Of a DNA stretch of 61,684 nt, positions 42,994 to 51,392 are shown one piece after another (positions within the stretch are counted from its first letter, which is position 1; each line of letters begins with the position of its first letter). The position numbers and the translations under genes are program-made. Under the pieces are notes generated by a model that saw only the letters and a program-made list of their open reading frames with translations, had not been told where the DNA came from and made no database searches. This DNA comes from Parietichytrium sp. I65-24A (Eukaryota; Sar; Bigyra; Thraustochytrida; Thraustochytriidae): NCBI GenBank assembly GCA_012862575.1, contig BLSF01000038.1, positions 1-61,684 of the forward strand, read 5' to 3'.

Positions 42994-43070
42994 GATCTGC
43001 AATGGAATGATTCGGAAGGGCCGAACCAGTCGCAATATGCTGTGGTTTTCCGAGGACAAGAAAATTGATC
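42994..43070 (+). promoter_or_regulatory. SECIS-like element in selenoprotein S 3' UTR
   Basis: ATGA at 43007-43010 starts the 5' side of the quartet (TGAT 43008-43011). It is followed after exactly 12 nt by AA at 43024-43025, and GGAC at 43054-43057 forms the 3' side, allowing tandem G.A pairs. The stem TCGGAAGG/TTTTCCGA (43012-43019 with 43046-43053) is continuous, two of its pairs being G.U, and CCAG/CTGTGG can form a small apical helix (form 2). Below the quartet, CAAT pairs with ATTG (43000-43003 with 43064-43067) and GAT with ATC. Spacing and order match eukaryotic SECIS rules. The fold was done by hand. Confidence 0.75.
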
Positions 43071-43334
43071 GAGTAGCACTGTTTTTTGACGGTGTCTTGC
43101 TTGGTTGTATTTGGAGATTCGCAAATGGTGGATCCGTGGCCGCATGTTTTCCCCCACCTTCATGATAGAGTCATCGGTGTCATTCTCCCTCTGGCGTAGA
43201 TGTCGTGCTCCTGAGCCGACATTGGAGGGAGGTATGACAACTTGTCGTAGAAGGTCGTCCTAATGCTTGTCAGTTGCTATCTTGCGCTCAAGCAGCCTGT
43301 AAGTAAAAATAAATTGAGAAATCCAATTCAATAT
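43071..43334. other. 3' flank
   Basis: Rest of the selenoprotein S 3' region and the 3' end of the next minus-strand gene. Nothing else is supported. Confidence 0.4.
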
Positions 43335-44213
43335 TCATTCGTTACAAGTCGCTGCTATATCGAGGTGCCGCAGCAGATGCTGCAAATAGAGGGATGGAAG
43401 CACGTGGAGCACGTTTCCGGGTTCAAGTACCCCTGCGATTGCCCTTAGGGCTCGGTGAACAGAGATCCCATCCGCCGACTTCTCGCTTCGAGTTGTTTGA
43501 TTTGGGAATCGTAGAAACAACTGCTCCACGGCTTTCAGGACGTGAAAAGAGGTCAGTAAATCTCGCACAGCAGCATCTTCAAAGTGCAAGTCTTTGCCAC
43601 GGTTTTTGCCCAGCGAAATTCGATTAGCAAGCGTGTCACAGAACGCGGTGGCCCAAAGTCCAGGCCTAATTTCACCAAGGCGCGTCACCACAGTACTCCC
43701 CCGTCTTCCCGCATCTTCACTGGTGAGCATGGCTTCGCCTAAAGCCGCTGCGAAACCGTACAATCGCGCTGCGTCAAGTATTGCGAACCTCTCCAGCACT
43801 TCTCTGGCATCGCCAACCACCTCAAGAACTCCTCCCCCTCGAACCGCGCCTCTCATACAGCTCCCGCCAAGGCGCACGAACAATATCACCCGAGCGAGTT
43901 CAGGCTCCACAAGGCATCCCATCACGCGAACCAGAGCGACACTGTCATTTGTGCAAACAAGCTCGTCGCTGGAACTTCGCACAGGGCATTCGTCCGTGAG
44001 CAACGCTAGCGCCGTGGCCACCAGACATTTGAGCCTTCGGCCCGGATGTAAAATCTGAGACATGAAGGTTTCTCCTTCCCTGTTGCTCCCTCCTGATCTT
44101 GCCGCTGTTTCCTCCGCTGACTCGAGCTTCGGTTCCTCTTTGGGTTCTGCAGCCGCGCTTCTTTTGGTTCTTTCCTTTGCTTTTTCTCTCTCAAAGTTCG
44201 CATATTCATTCAT
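43335..44213 (-). CDS. uncharacterised protein, possible OB-fold segment
   Basis: Not recognised. The frame from ATG 44213 gives 292 residues; an internal ATG at 44063 gives 242. I favour 44063, because the first 50 residues are a charged stretch whose start lies inside a 117-bp tandem duplication. From the internal ATG it begins MSQILHPGRRLKCLVATALALL. A strand-rich segment follows (VALVRVMGCLV, ARVILFVRLGG, GGGVLEVVGD) and then helices (REVLERFAILDAARLYGFAAALGEA). A C-terminal helical region ends ...LLRHLDIAATCNE. The strand pattern is compatible with an OB fold as in small single-stranded-DNA-binding factors, but this is only a visual impression. Confidence 0.5.
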   Translation of the reverse strand: MNEYANFEREKAKERTKRSAAAEPKEEPKLESAEETAARSGGSNREGETFMSQILHPGRRLKCLVATALALLTDECPVRSSSDELVCTNDSVALVRVMGCLVEPELARVILFVRLGGSCMRGAVRGGGVLEVVGDAREVLERFAILDAARLYGFAAALGEAMLTSEDAGRRGSTVVTRLGEIRPGLWATAFCDTLANRISLGKNRGKDLHFEDAAVRDLLTSFHVLKAVEQLFLRFPNQTTRSEKSADGISVHRALRAIAGVLEPGNVLHVLPSLYLQHLLRHLDIAATCNE

Positions 44214-44388
44214 TGATTTGGAGAATCAGATATGTTTTCCGTCTGTCCAACTCGGTTCTTCGGTGCATTTTGCGCTTCTTTTGGTTCTTTCTTTTGCTTT
44301 TTCTCTCTCAAAGTTCGCATATTCATTCATTGATTTGGAGAATCAGATATGTTTCTGTCTGTCCAATTCGGTTCTTCGGTGCATTTTG
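44155..44388. repeat. 117-bp tandem duplication
   Basis: Two head-to-tail copies (44155-44271 and 44272-44388) differ at about five positions. The left copy contains the possible ATG at 44213 of the minus-strand gene. The right copy holds the corresponding ATG, but its frame stops soon after. GGTTCTT units border both copies, followed by three GGGTTCTT units at about 44390-44412. Confidence 0.9.
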
Positions 44389-44778
44389 GGGTTCTTGGGT
44401 TCTTGGGTTCTTCGTACAGACGGTTTTCCGGCAGTGTCTGCCGCAGCTACTTATTACGAAGATAGCGTGGAAGCTAAACCAGTGCAAGAAATGACTTGGG
44501 TTCTCCGCAATGCTTTGAAACAATAGAAAGCTAATTTGAAGCGGCCGAAATGCATGCGGTGGAACCAGAGACGAAAGGGGCGCTGCAGACTCTCCGCTTG
44601 CGAGTGCTTACGGTGAACTTCAGCTGCCGCAATCCCTGTTTTAATTGGATGAATGTTGTCAAATCTTTGCTGGATTGCATCGAATGCGATATGGATACAA
44701 CTACGCAGAGAAAATTAGGTATATGTGTGTATAGAAAGGGGTGCGTCGGAAGGGAGAGAAGACTTTTACATTTCCGCT
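44389..44778. other. spacer
   Basis: Upstream of the uncharacterised minus-strand gene and downstream of the RCC1-SPRY gene. It includes the GGGTTCTT units. No coding sequence is supported. Confidence 0.4.
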
Positions 44779-47172
44779 TCAAACCTTTTCTTTGCGAGAT
44801 TGACAGGTGACAGGGTTGCATTGGCAGTGATCTTTTGCGGAGTTGTGATTGATGGAGATCTGGCAATTGTGTTTGTTGTGTTTGCAGTTTCGAGCGCATG
44901 CACGGCAGATGAACAGCTTGCACGGACCGCATTCATAAAAAACTTCAAGACCCGACGTCTTTTCCAGTCCTTCATAGTTGTAGCAAACTTGCAGCCCGGG
45001 ATCTACCAAAGCTTGTATCTCTCCCTCCTCGTCCGGAGGCAATATGGTGACTTGGTCGTCGTCCGAAGGAAGTGAAATACAGAGGTACAACGGCGACGCC
45101 GAAGCGAGATAATAGCACAACCCGAGGTTCCTGTCCCTTCGGGAAAAACTCAACGTGCCTAGGTCCATGTCTAAGTGAACACCAATCACATCTTTTTCAA
45201 AATACTGCGCCCTGTAAGACTCGATGTCTCCGAGGTAGTGCTTCTCGCCAGAGCTCAAGAACAACCAGGCGGATCCCTGGTCCAATGCGTCAAACATAAA
45301 TGGATCCATCTCCACAGCCGGAGCGACGCCTATCCCTATACTAAAGTCCTCGGAAGTGATTTTGTCAACTCGAACCCTCCAGTCAAATTTGCCTTTGACA
45401 ACCCCTGGCCCCGCAAGGGCAATATAAGCATAGCCATCACACTCGGCATCACGACATACAGTTGTAGGCGGGCCATTTGGTTCCTCCCGATTGGACAAAC
45501 GGCACTGCCTCTGTCGCAAATGTTCAATAAAGCAGAGTTGCTCATTTTTGGCAACAACTTTGTTCCAAAGCATCGTATATGCTGCGCCGCATGCTAGCCC
45601 AGAAGGCCTCACCCCTTCCTTGCTCAAAGAGTGAAGCGCCTCTGGAGTCAGCCTGATGCACTCGTTACCAAGACCAAGCTCGCCGTAATGATTAAAACCG
45701 CAACTGTAGACGATCCCGTTTGCAGTTAAAAAGCAAGAGTGTAATGATCCAGCGGCGATGCAGGAAACATTCGATAGATTGTCTATTATGACCGGTGCGT
45801 TCTCGGAATATTGATGTCCCAAGCCAAGCTGTCCATATGCGTTATCGCCCCATGAGTAGACTCGGCCAGCCTCAGTCAAACACAAGCAGTGACGGTCCCC
45901 GAATGCTATTCGGCTAACGGGCTTGTCACTTTTGCAAAGTTCCGGGACATAACACGGCAAGCTGCACGATCTCACTGAGGACCCATCGACTTTGGTCGTG
46001 CTATCGAAAATTGGCGCGCCTTTGAGGGATGGGAGGTTTTCCATGAAGATCTTATCTCCATCAAACCTCCCGTGGCCGAGAACACCGTAGTCCCTGCAGC
46101 CCCAAGTGAAAGTGGCTCTTTGAGGGTTTTTCAGATTGACTTTCTTGTCGAAGTGGTGTCCAAGCTTGGAGTCTCCACAAGCAGCGCTCTGATTTGCTCC
46201 AGCACATACGTACGTGAGCTTACACCCATGAAGCGCGTCCACTGGTACTGGAAACTCCCTGTCTTGGAGATCTCCCAATCCCAATTGGCCAAACTGGTTT
46301 CGGCCCCAAGCATAGAGGCTTCCAGCTGAAAGGAGAGCAAGCACGTGGTGCGAGCCAGTGCAGACTTGATTCACACGATGTTTTGCAAGCGCCTCGACAA
46401 GTCCCACACTAATAGGAATTGAATCTTGGCCCTTCGCTTTCGGTTTGCCCCGTTGCCTGCGTCTGTGCTGGAGTTCTGGCTTCTTTCCGGACGTGCCTTC
46501 ATCCACAGCGGTTTGCGCCCTCCCCAGTTCGCCAAATTTGTTGGTGCCCCAAGAATACACCTGCTTTTTACCCGAGATATAAAAATGTGTGCTTCCGTTC
46601 GTCTCAACGTCAAAAACAAATGTTTGTTTCGTGTCTAATTTCGTGGTGGTCCCAAAAGTTCGCTCGGAAATCTCGAAAAGCTCTCCGGTGGTCTGGTTTG
46701 TTAATAGTGTGCACGAGCGACTGCAGCTGACATTGCCAACCCGAAAGCTCTTCTCAAGTCCGGCAACCGGAACTGGTGTGGAATTTATGAGAGGGGCAGT
46801 GCGCTTCACTCCGAGCTGCAGCCGGTTGTTGCCTCCACAGCATAAAAGAGGGCAGTCTCGGAGCTTGACATCGATGGCGCCGCCTTCGCTCTCATCTTCG
46901 CTTTCCTCCTCGTCCCCACTAGAGTTTTCGGCATCCTCTTCACGTGCCTTCTTGTTCGAGTTGAGCGAGGCCATCAACTTTGTTGAAAAGCCTCTCTCGG
47001 CAAATGACTGCAAGCCTCCGCCATCAGGCAGGGCAGCAAGTTTGGCAGAAGCAGCACTGAGGGGCTCGAGTTTATGTGACGCCAAGAGCGCTCGGTTGCT
47101 CGCGTTGAAGACACCGCTATTGTCTAAGCCAGCATCGTGCGACTTGACGCTTTGCCCGCCTCGGCGGCGCAT
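44779..47172 (-). CDS. RCC1-repeat, SPRY and UBR-type zinc-finger protein
   Basis: The single exon gives 797 residues. The N-terminal ~100 residues are acidic and disordered. At least six RCC1 propeller blades follow at about 110-540, recognisable by WG-x-N-x-x-GQLG-type motifs (WGTNKFGELG, WGRNQFGQLG, WGDNAYGQLG, CGFNHYGELG). A SPRY-type domain at about 590-715 contains FSIGIGVAP and LDMDLGTLSF. The C terminus is a cysteine/histidine cluster of the UBR-box type (FYECGPCKLFICRACARNC...HNKHNCQIS...DHCQC). RCC1 with SPRY occurs in HERC1, and RCC1 with other modules in MYCBP2, both ubiquitin ligases. No HECT or RING is present here, so a substrate-recognition or scaffold role is only an inference. 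It is divergent from the coiled-coil gene at 49.0 kb. Confidence 0.85.
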   Translation of the reverse strand: MRRRGGQSVKSHDAGLDNSGVFNASNRALLASHKLEPLSAASAKLAALPDGGGLQSFAERGFSTKLMASLNSNKKAREEDAENSSGDEEESEDESEGGAIDVKLRDCPLLCCGGNNRLQLGVKRTAPLINSTPVPVAGLEKSFRVGNVSCSRSCTLLTNQTTGELFEISERTFGTTTKLDTKQTFVFDVETNGSTHFYISGKKQVYSWGTNKFGELGRAQTAVDEGTSGKKPELQHRRRQRGKPKAKGQDSIPISVGLVEALAKHRVNQVCTGSHHVLALLSAGSLYAWGRNQFGQLGLGDLQDREFPVPVDALHGCKLTYVCAGANQSAACGDSKLGHHFDKKVNLKNPQRATFTWGCRDYGVLGHGRFDGDKIFMENLPSLKGAPIFDSTTKVDGSSVRSCSLPCYVPELCKSDKPVSRIAFGDRHCLCLTEAGRVYSWGDNAYGQLGLGHQYSENAPVIIDNLSNVSCIAAGSLHSCFLTANGIVYSCGFNHYGELGLGNECIRLTPEALHSLSKEGVRPSGLACGAAYTMLWNKVVAKNEQLCFIEHLRQRQCRLSNREEPNGPPTTVCRDAECDGYAYIALAGPGVVKGKFDWRVRVDKITSEDFSIGIGVAPAVEMDPFMFDALDQGSAWLFLSSGEKHYLGDIESYRAQYFEKDVIGVHLDMDLGTLSFSRRDRNLGLCYYLASASPLYLCISLPSDDDQVTILPPDEEGEIQALVDPGLQVCYNYEGLEKTSGLEVFYECGPCKLFICRACARNCKHNKHNCQISINHNSAKDHCQCNPVTCQSRKEKV

Positions 47173-48578
47173 CGTCTCGCCTTGGGCGCGGAAGAAGAGT
47201 GCCCCGCTTTTGAGGCACCTTTACGCGAACATATCTTCGCACTGTCACGGCGATCCCAATCAGCCGGCCATCGATAGGTATCACAGGGGCTCGTCGATTC
47301 ATGGTCACAGTCACGGACGGCGTAACGGTCATTAACTTGACTAACACTTTTGATTGACAGCGAGTCAAAATTCAATGTCAAAACAAAATCTTACTCTACT
47401 GGCAGCGTCCCCACCGTGGATCGCGAAGGAGCTGCGCAATCGTGGCACAATAGCAACGATGGTGCCGCCGTCAATTTCTGACCAGCTCTGATATACGGAC
47501 GTTTCTTCAGGAATTCTAAGGTTAATGAGATTCCACGTTTTCCTCTTCAGGCGCAAGCAAGTGACTTCCGAAACCAGACTTGACTCTCAAGACCACAATC
47601 AGACGATACACGATACTCTGTTTCGGGGTCCAGAAATGATCGAGTCGGCTAAACCATGTTGAATTGACTGCACCTCTAGCTAGATGCTTCAACTTTGCTC
47701 CACGTCGTGCAGTTGATCATGAACTCGGCAACCTAAATCACTCCCATTCCAGATTCCTAATCGACTGTGAACCAGCGAAGAGAGGCAACTCCCGGGGAGA
47801 AGAAAGACAGAGCTAGTTGTCGAGCCAAACGAATCAAATGCAAAGTTCACACGCTTCCGAGTCGAAACTTTTGACATCATTATTACTCTTAGAAACTTGG
47901 CTCATTCAATGACTCGGAACTTGAACTTTGAAAATGAATGCAAAAACGCCTCTTTGCGGGGCATCGCAAATCACGGGTTAACAATACGGTACAGTACTAT
48001 CTGGAGCCGTAAAAGGAGGGTACTCGAGTACTACCGAACTGGCCAAATGTGCGGCTCATGTAGACTGCCATAACTACCAGTATTTTGATCGGCAGAGTGC
48101 CGGCACTCTACGTGACGGATAATGGCTTCTAAGCTATTTGTGTACTTTCTTCTCTTTCTCCACACAAATTCATGAATCATAATTCCCGCACGATCCTCGC
48201 ACTTGGCTGCTCGTCGTCGGGGCTCAGAGCAAAGAGAGCAAAGGCTCTATCGAGACCGCACGAACAGCAGGCTGACTGCGAATGTAAACAAGATCGTGTA
48301 AATCCTCGCCACGGACACTCTCTTTGCTTCAAACTTTTTAAAGACATTTTCAAGAAAGACCACTCTCAACGCCACACACTTCCAATCGCATCGAACACAG
48401 CGTGTTCACTACTACTAGTAGATGACTAGCAGCCTCCTAGCTTCCCCACCGCCCCACCTTCCCCAGACGTGGAGCTATTATTGGCGCGCGAATGCGACGG
48501 GCTGGCTGGTGGCGGGGCAATAATTGACACTTTTGCCACACTGGCCCCTTCTCTCGCATTCCATCTTCCTCCACGCGC

Positions 48579-48612
<34 letters not shown>

Positions 48613-48694
48613 TCTTCTTCTTCTTCTTCTTCTTCTTCTTCNACACTTTTGCCACACTGGCCCCTTCTCTCGCATTCCATCTTCCTCCACGCGC

Positions 48695-48741
<47 letters not shown>

Positions 48742-49017
48742 CTCTTTGTCTCTCTCTGTACTGACTGTACCACGCTGGAAGCGTCCTTTGGAAGGAAGCT
48801 GGAAGCAACTGCCAAGCTAAGTTTTTAACGCAAACTTCGGAGAGCAGTTCGCTCGAACGTCAGATTGAGAGCGTGCCGGTCTGGTCGAGGGACGGTCGTT
48901 CGAGGCTCGTGGTTGAGCCAGTGTTGAGCCGGAAGATATCGAGGCTGGGTCTGATCGGGGCCGAGGTGAAGCTGCCCATAGATTGACTTGCTGCAGCGGA
49001 GGAGGGACCGCGAGGAA
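47173..49017. other. divergent intergenic region
   Basis: No supported coding sequence. It carries CT and CTT microsatellites with a single N at 48642, and a repeat of about 114 bp flanking that N. Promoters of the RCC1-SPRY gene and the coiled-coil gene should be here. Confidence 0.45.
48528..48750. repeat. duplicated CT/CTT-rich segment around a single N
   Basis: ACACTTTTGCCACACTGGCC and the following CT-rich sequence occur at 48528 and again at 48643, directly after the N at 48642. A (CTT)n run ends the first copy. The layout is that of an unmerged contig overlap in a microsatellite. Confidence 0.88.
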
Positions 49018-50886
49018 ATGTCCGCGGCAGCGATCGAGATGGAGACGCCGCAACAACAGCAGCAGCATGCCAAGAGGTTCAAGGATAACAAGTTGCACGA
49101 TGGGGCCGCTCCTCATCAAGTTGTAGTGGACGAGAGGGTCACCATTGGCGTTCAAAGACAACCGGGGGAAAGTTGTTCCAGGATTGCATATGTGGACGGC
49201 CACAGTTCCAGCGGACTCTTGCGCCAAGGTCAGTATCTTCTCGGAGCAACCCTCGGAGGGGCCAAGGTATCTTTCAACAAGCTCGCGAATCATCTCATTG
49301 AAGGGGAGCTGAAGCGCTTAAAGTCGATTCGAAAGCCATACACTCTTGTCGTGGCAGACGAGTTGCCACCGGCATTTGGCCAGGCATCGTTGGCTCGTGA
49401 GACTCCAGAGAAATCTTCGCGCAAGAACCCTCAGGAGCGCACTCCATTTCCGGCGAAAATTGACTTTGACAACGAGGCTGAAACTCCTATGCAACAGCGA
49501 TCTCCTGCTCCAACTCCAATGCGGACACCTCAGCAGCGCCGTGTTTCAGCAACCCCAAAGCCAATGCCGCTCTCGGCCAGCGTCGAGGATCGCATTGTCC
49601 CAGTGGATCAGCAGCCTGGCTTCGCCCTAGATGCCGGAGTCACCCCTGGACGGCATCCGCATCCGCATCCGATGGAAGACGGTTTTTCTACAATCATGCA
49701 GTGGAACGACATTGGCAAAATCCAACAGTCTCTTGAGAAGCTCCGCTGCCAACGGTTCGCCATGGAGCGCTTGAAGGGCGAGATGGTCAAGAAGGATACA
49801 CGGATCAAAACCTTATTACAGCAACATGAGGACATGCGTACACAGCTGGAATCGGCTCGTGAGACCATAAACGCCCAAGACCGGATTTATACAGAATTGC
49901 AGATTGCGAACGATCGCATCAAAGCATTGGAGCAAACACTTTTTTCCCGAGAAGAGGAGCTGGAGTCGGTTAAAGATGGTGCCAGAGCAACGGAAGACTT
50001 TCTGCGCACTGCCATAGACCACGAAAAATCTGAGCGCGAGAGCGAGCGCGCAGATTACAAAATTTCTGAAGAGATGCTGAAAGAAGAGATTCAGCAACTA
50101 CAAGCAAGGATTTCGAGTGAGGAACAGAAAAACAAGCTCCTCGCGAACGAGCTGAACACGGCTCAAAGGAAAGCAGAAGAAGACAGAAATTTGCTGGAAG
50201 ACATTCGTAGCAAACATCTCGTCAAGGTCTCGGGGCTGCAGCGCAAAGTAGAGGCAGTGGAAACCGACAGAGATGAAGCCAACGAAAAACTCCGCAAGTT
50301 GGAGGCGCAGGCTCAGATACAAGCAGCTGCATTGAAGTCCACACGGGAGGCGCTTTCTGCTGCGGAGCAGAGAGCAAACATGCTGGGCGGAACCGTCGAG
50401 GAACTTGAGGAGAACACTGTTGTGCTCCGAAAGCAGGTCCTGGAGCTGGAAAGAAAGCACTCTCTTTGCGTCAACGAGCTCACTGACCGCGCCAAAGCTG
50501 CGGACAAGAGTCTTTCTTATAAATCGCACGAGCTTGCTGAGGCTCTTCAGAAGCTGGAGAAGCTTCAGGACGCTGCACACCAGGATGCGAGCGGACTCAA
50601 GTCCGTGAAAGCTGCTCTCTTGCGGAAGGAGAAGGAGGCGGAAAACCTTGCCCAGCAGCTGAAGAGAGTTAGCATGCAGTATTCAACCCTCGAGGCACGT
50701 TGCTCGAACACTAACGCCAAAATGGACGCCTTACACGAGCAGCTCATGCAAGAGCGTAGCCAGACCGCTCTTTTGGAGCAAAAGCTAGAAGCGGAGCGCC
50801 GAATTTGCAGAGAATTCGTGTCAACTCGCTTTGAACTCTTGGACCAGTTTTGTGATGAGGAGCAAAGAATCAGTGGTTTGTTCTGA
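49018..50886 (+). CDS. long coiled-coil protein with N-terminal PDZ-like segment
   Basis: 622 residues from the ATG at 49018. After a Gln-rich start (TPQQQQQH), residues about 35-110 resemble a PDZ-type fold (RIAYVDGHSSSGLLRQGQYL, then KLANHLIE and YTLVVAD). A disordered Pro/Thr/Arg-rich stretch with repeated TP motifs (TPMQQRSPAPTPMRTPQQRR) follows at about 120-200. From about 225 to the end there is an almost unbroken coiled coil with heptads rich in Leu, Glu and Arg. Such a layout fits a scaffold or cytoskeletal/centrosomal protein, and the TP/SP sites suggest kinase regulation, but I recognise no family. Golgin or centrosomal homology would need a profile search. Confidence 0.75.
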   Translation: MSAAAIEMETPQQQQQHAKRFKDNKLHDGAAPHQVVVDERVTIGVQRQPGESCSRIAYVDGHSSSGLLRQGQYLLGATLGGAKVSFNKLANHLIEGELKRLKSIRKPYTLVVADELPPAFGQASLARETPEKSSRKNPQERTPFPAKIDFDNEAETPMQQRSPAPTPMRTPQQRRVSATPKPMPLSASVEDRIVPVDQQPGFALDAGVTPGRHPHPHPMEDGFSTIMQWNDIGKIQQSLEKLRCQRFAMERLKGEMVKKDTRIKTLLQQHEDMRTQLESARETINAQDRIYTELQIANDRIKALEQTLFSREEELESVKDGARATEDFLRTAIDHEKSERESERADYKISEEMLKEEIQQLQARISSEEQKNKLLANELNTAQRKAEEDRNLLEDIRSKHLVKVSGLQRKVEAVETDRDEANEKLRKLEAQAQIQAAALKSTREALSAAEQRANMLGGTVEELEENTVVLRKQVLELERKHSLCVNELTDRAKAADKSLSYKSHELAEALQKLEKLQDAAHQDASGLKSVKAALLRKEKEAENLAQQLKRVSMQYSTLEARCSNTNAKMDALHEQLMQERSQTALLEQKLEAERRICREFVSTRFELLDQFCDEEQRISGLF

Positions 50887-51392
50887 CCAGAATGTGCCGC
50901 TCTTTGCCCTGTAGAGTTTCCTGTTCATCTTTCTTTTACAATAATATACATAGCGCCCTTTAACGCCCAACTGCCTTCCCTTGTACCTCCAATCGCTCGT
51001 GTCCAACGTGTGCTTAAACCACCTCAAGCATTTTGGAACTCAAAAAACAAAAGCCCCAAGACTTGTCGTTCGCTTCCCTCATTCTTTCCCCAGAGACCAA
51101 ATCCCTCAAGCCGACGCTACCCAGAGACGAAAACACGCAGTTTTCCACAACTGCTACAAGCAAGTCCTCGAGGACACTTGTGAACCGTTGCCCTCCAGCC
51201 TAGCTCGAGAGCTAGAGGGCCCTAGCAAGCCGCGCAGTGCGAGGACTGCCTATCAGAGCCAGGTGGTTGTGAAGTTTTTGGATCGAGGTTGCAGGATTGT
51301 GAAATATTGTGAAAGTGCAAATCTGTGGTGGACGGTGTTGACGGAGCGAAGGAGACCGCAGACCGGAGCCAGAACCCATGCAACTGAGATAG
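50887..51392. other. spacer
   Basis: Contains the 3' UTR of the coiled-coil gene and the promoter of the REV1-like gene. No supported coding sequence. Confidence 0.4.
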
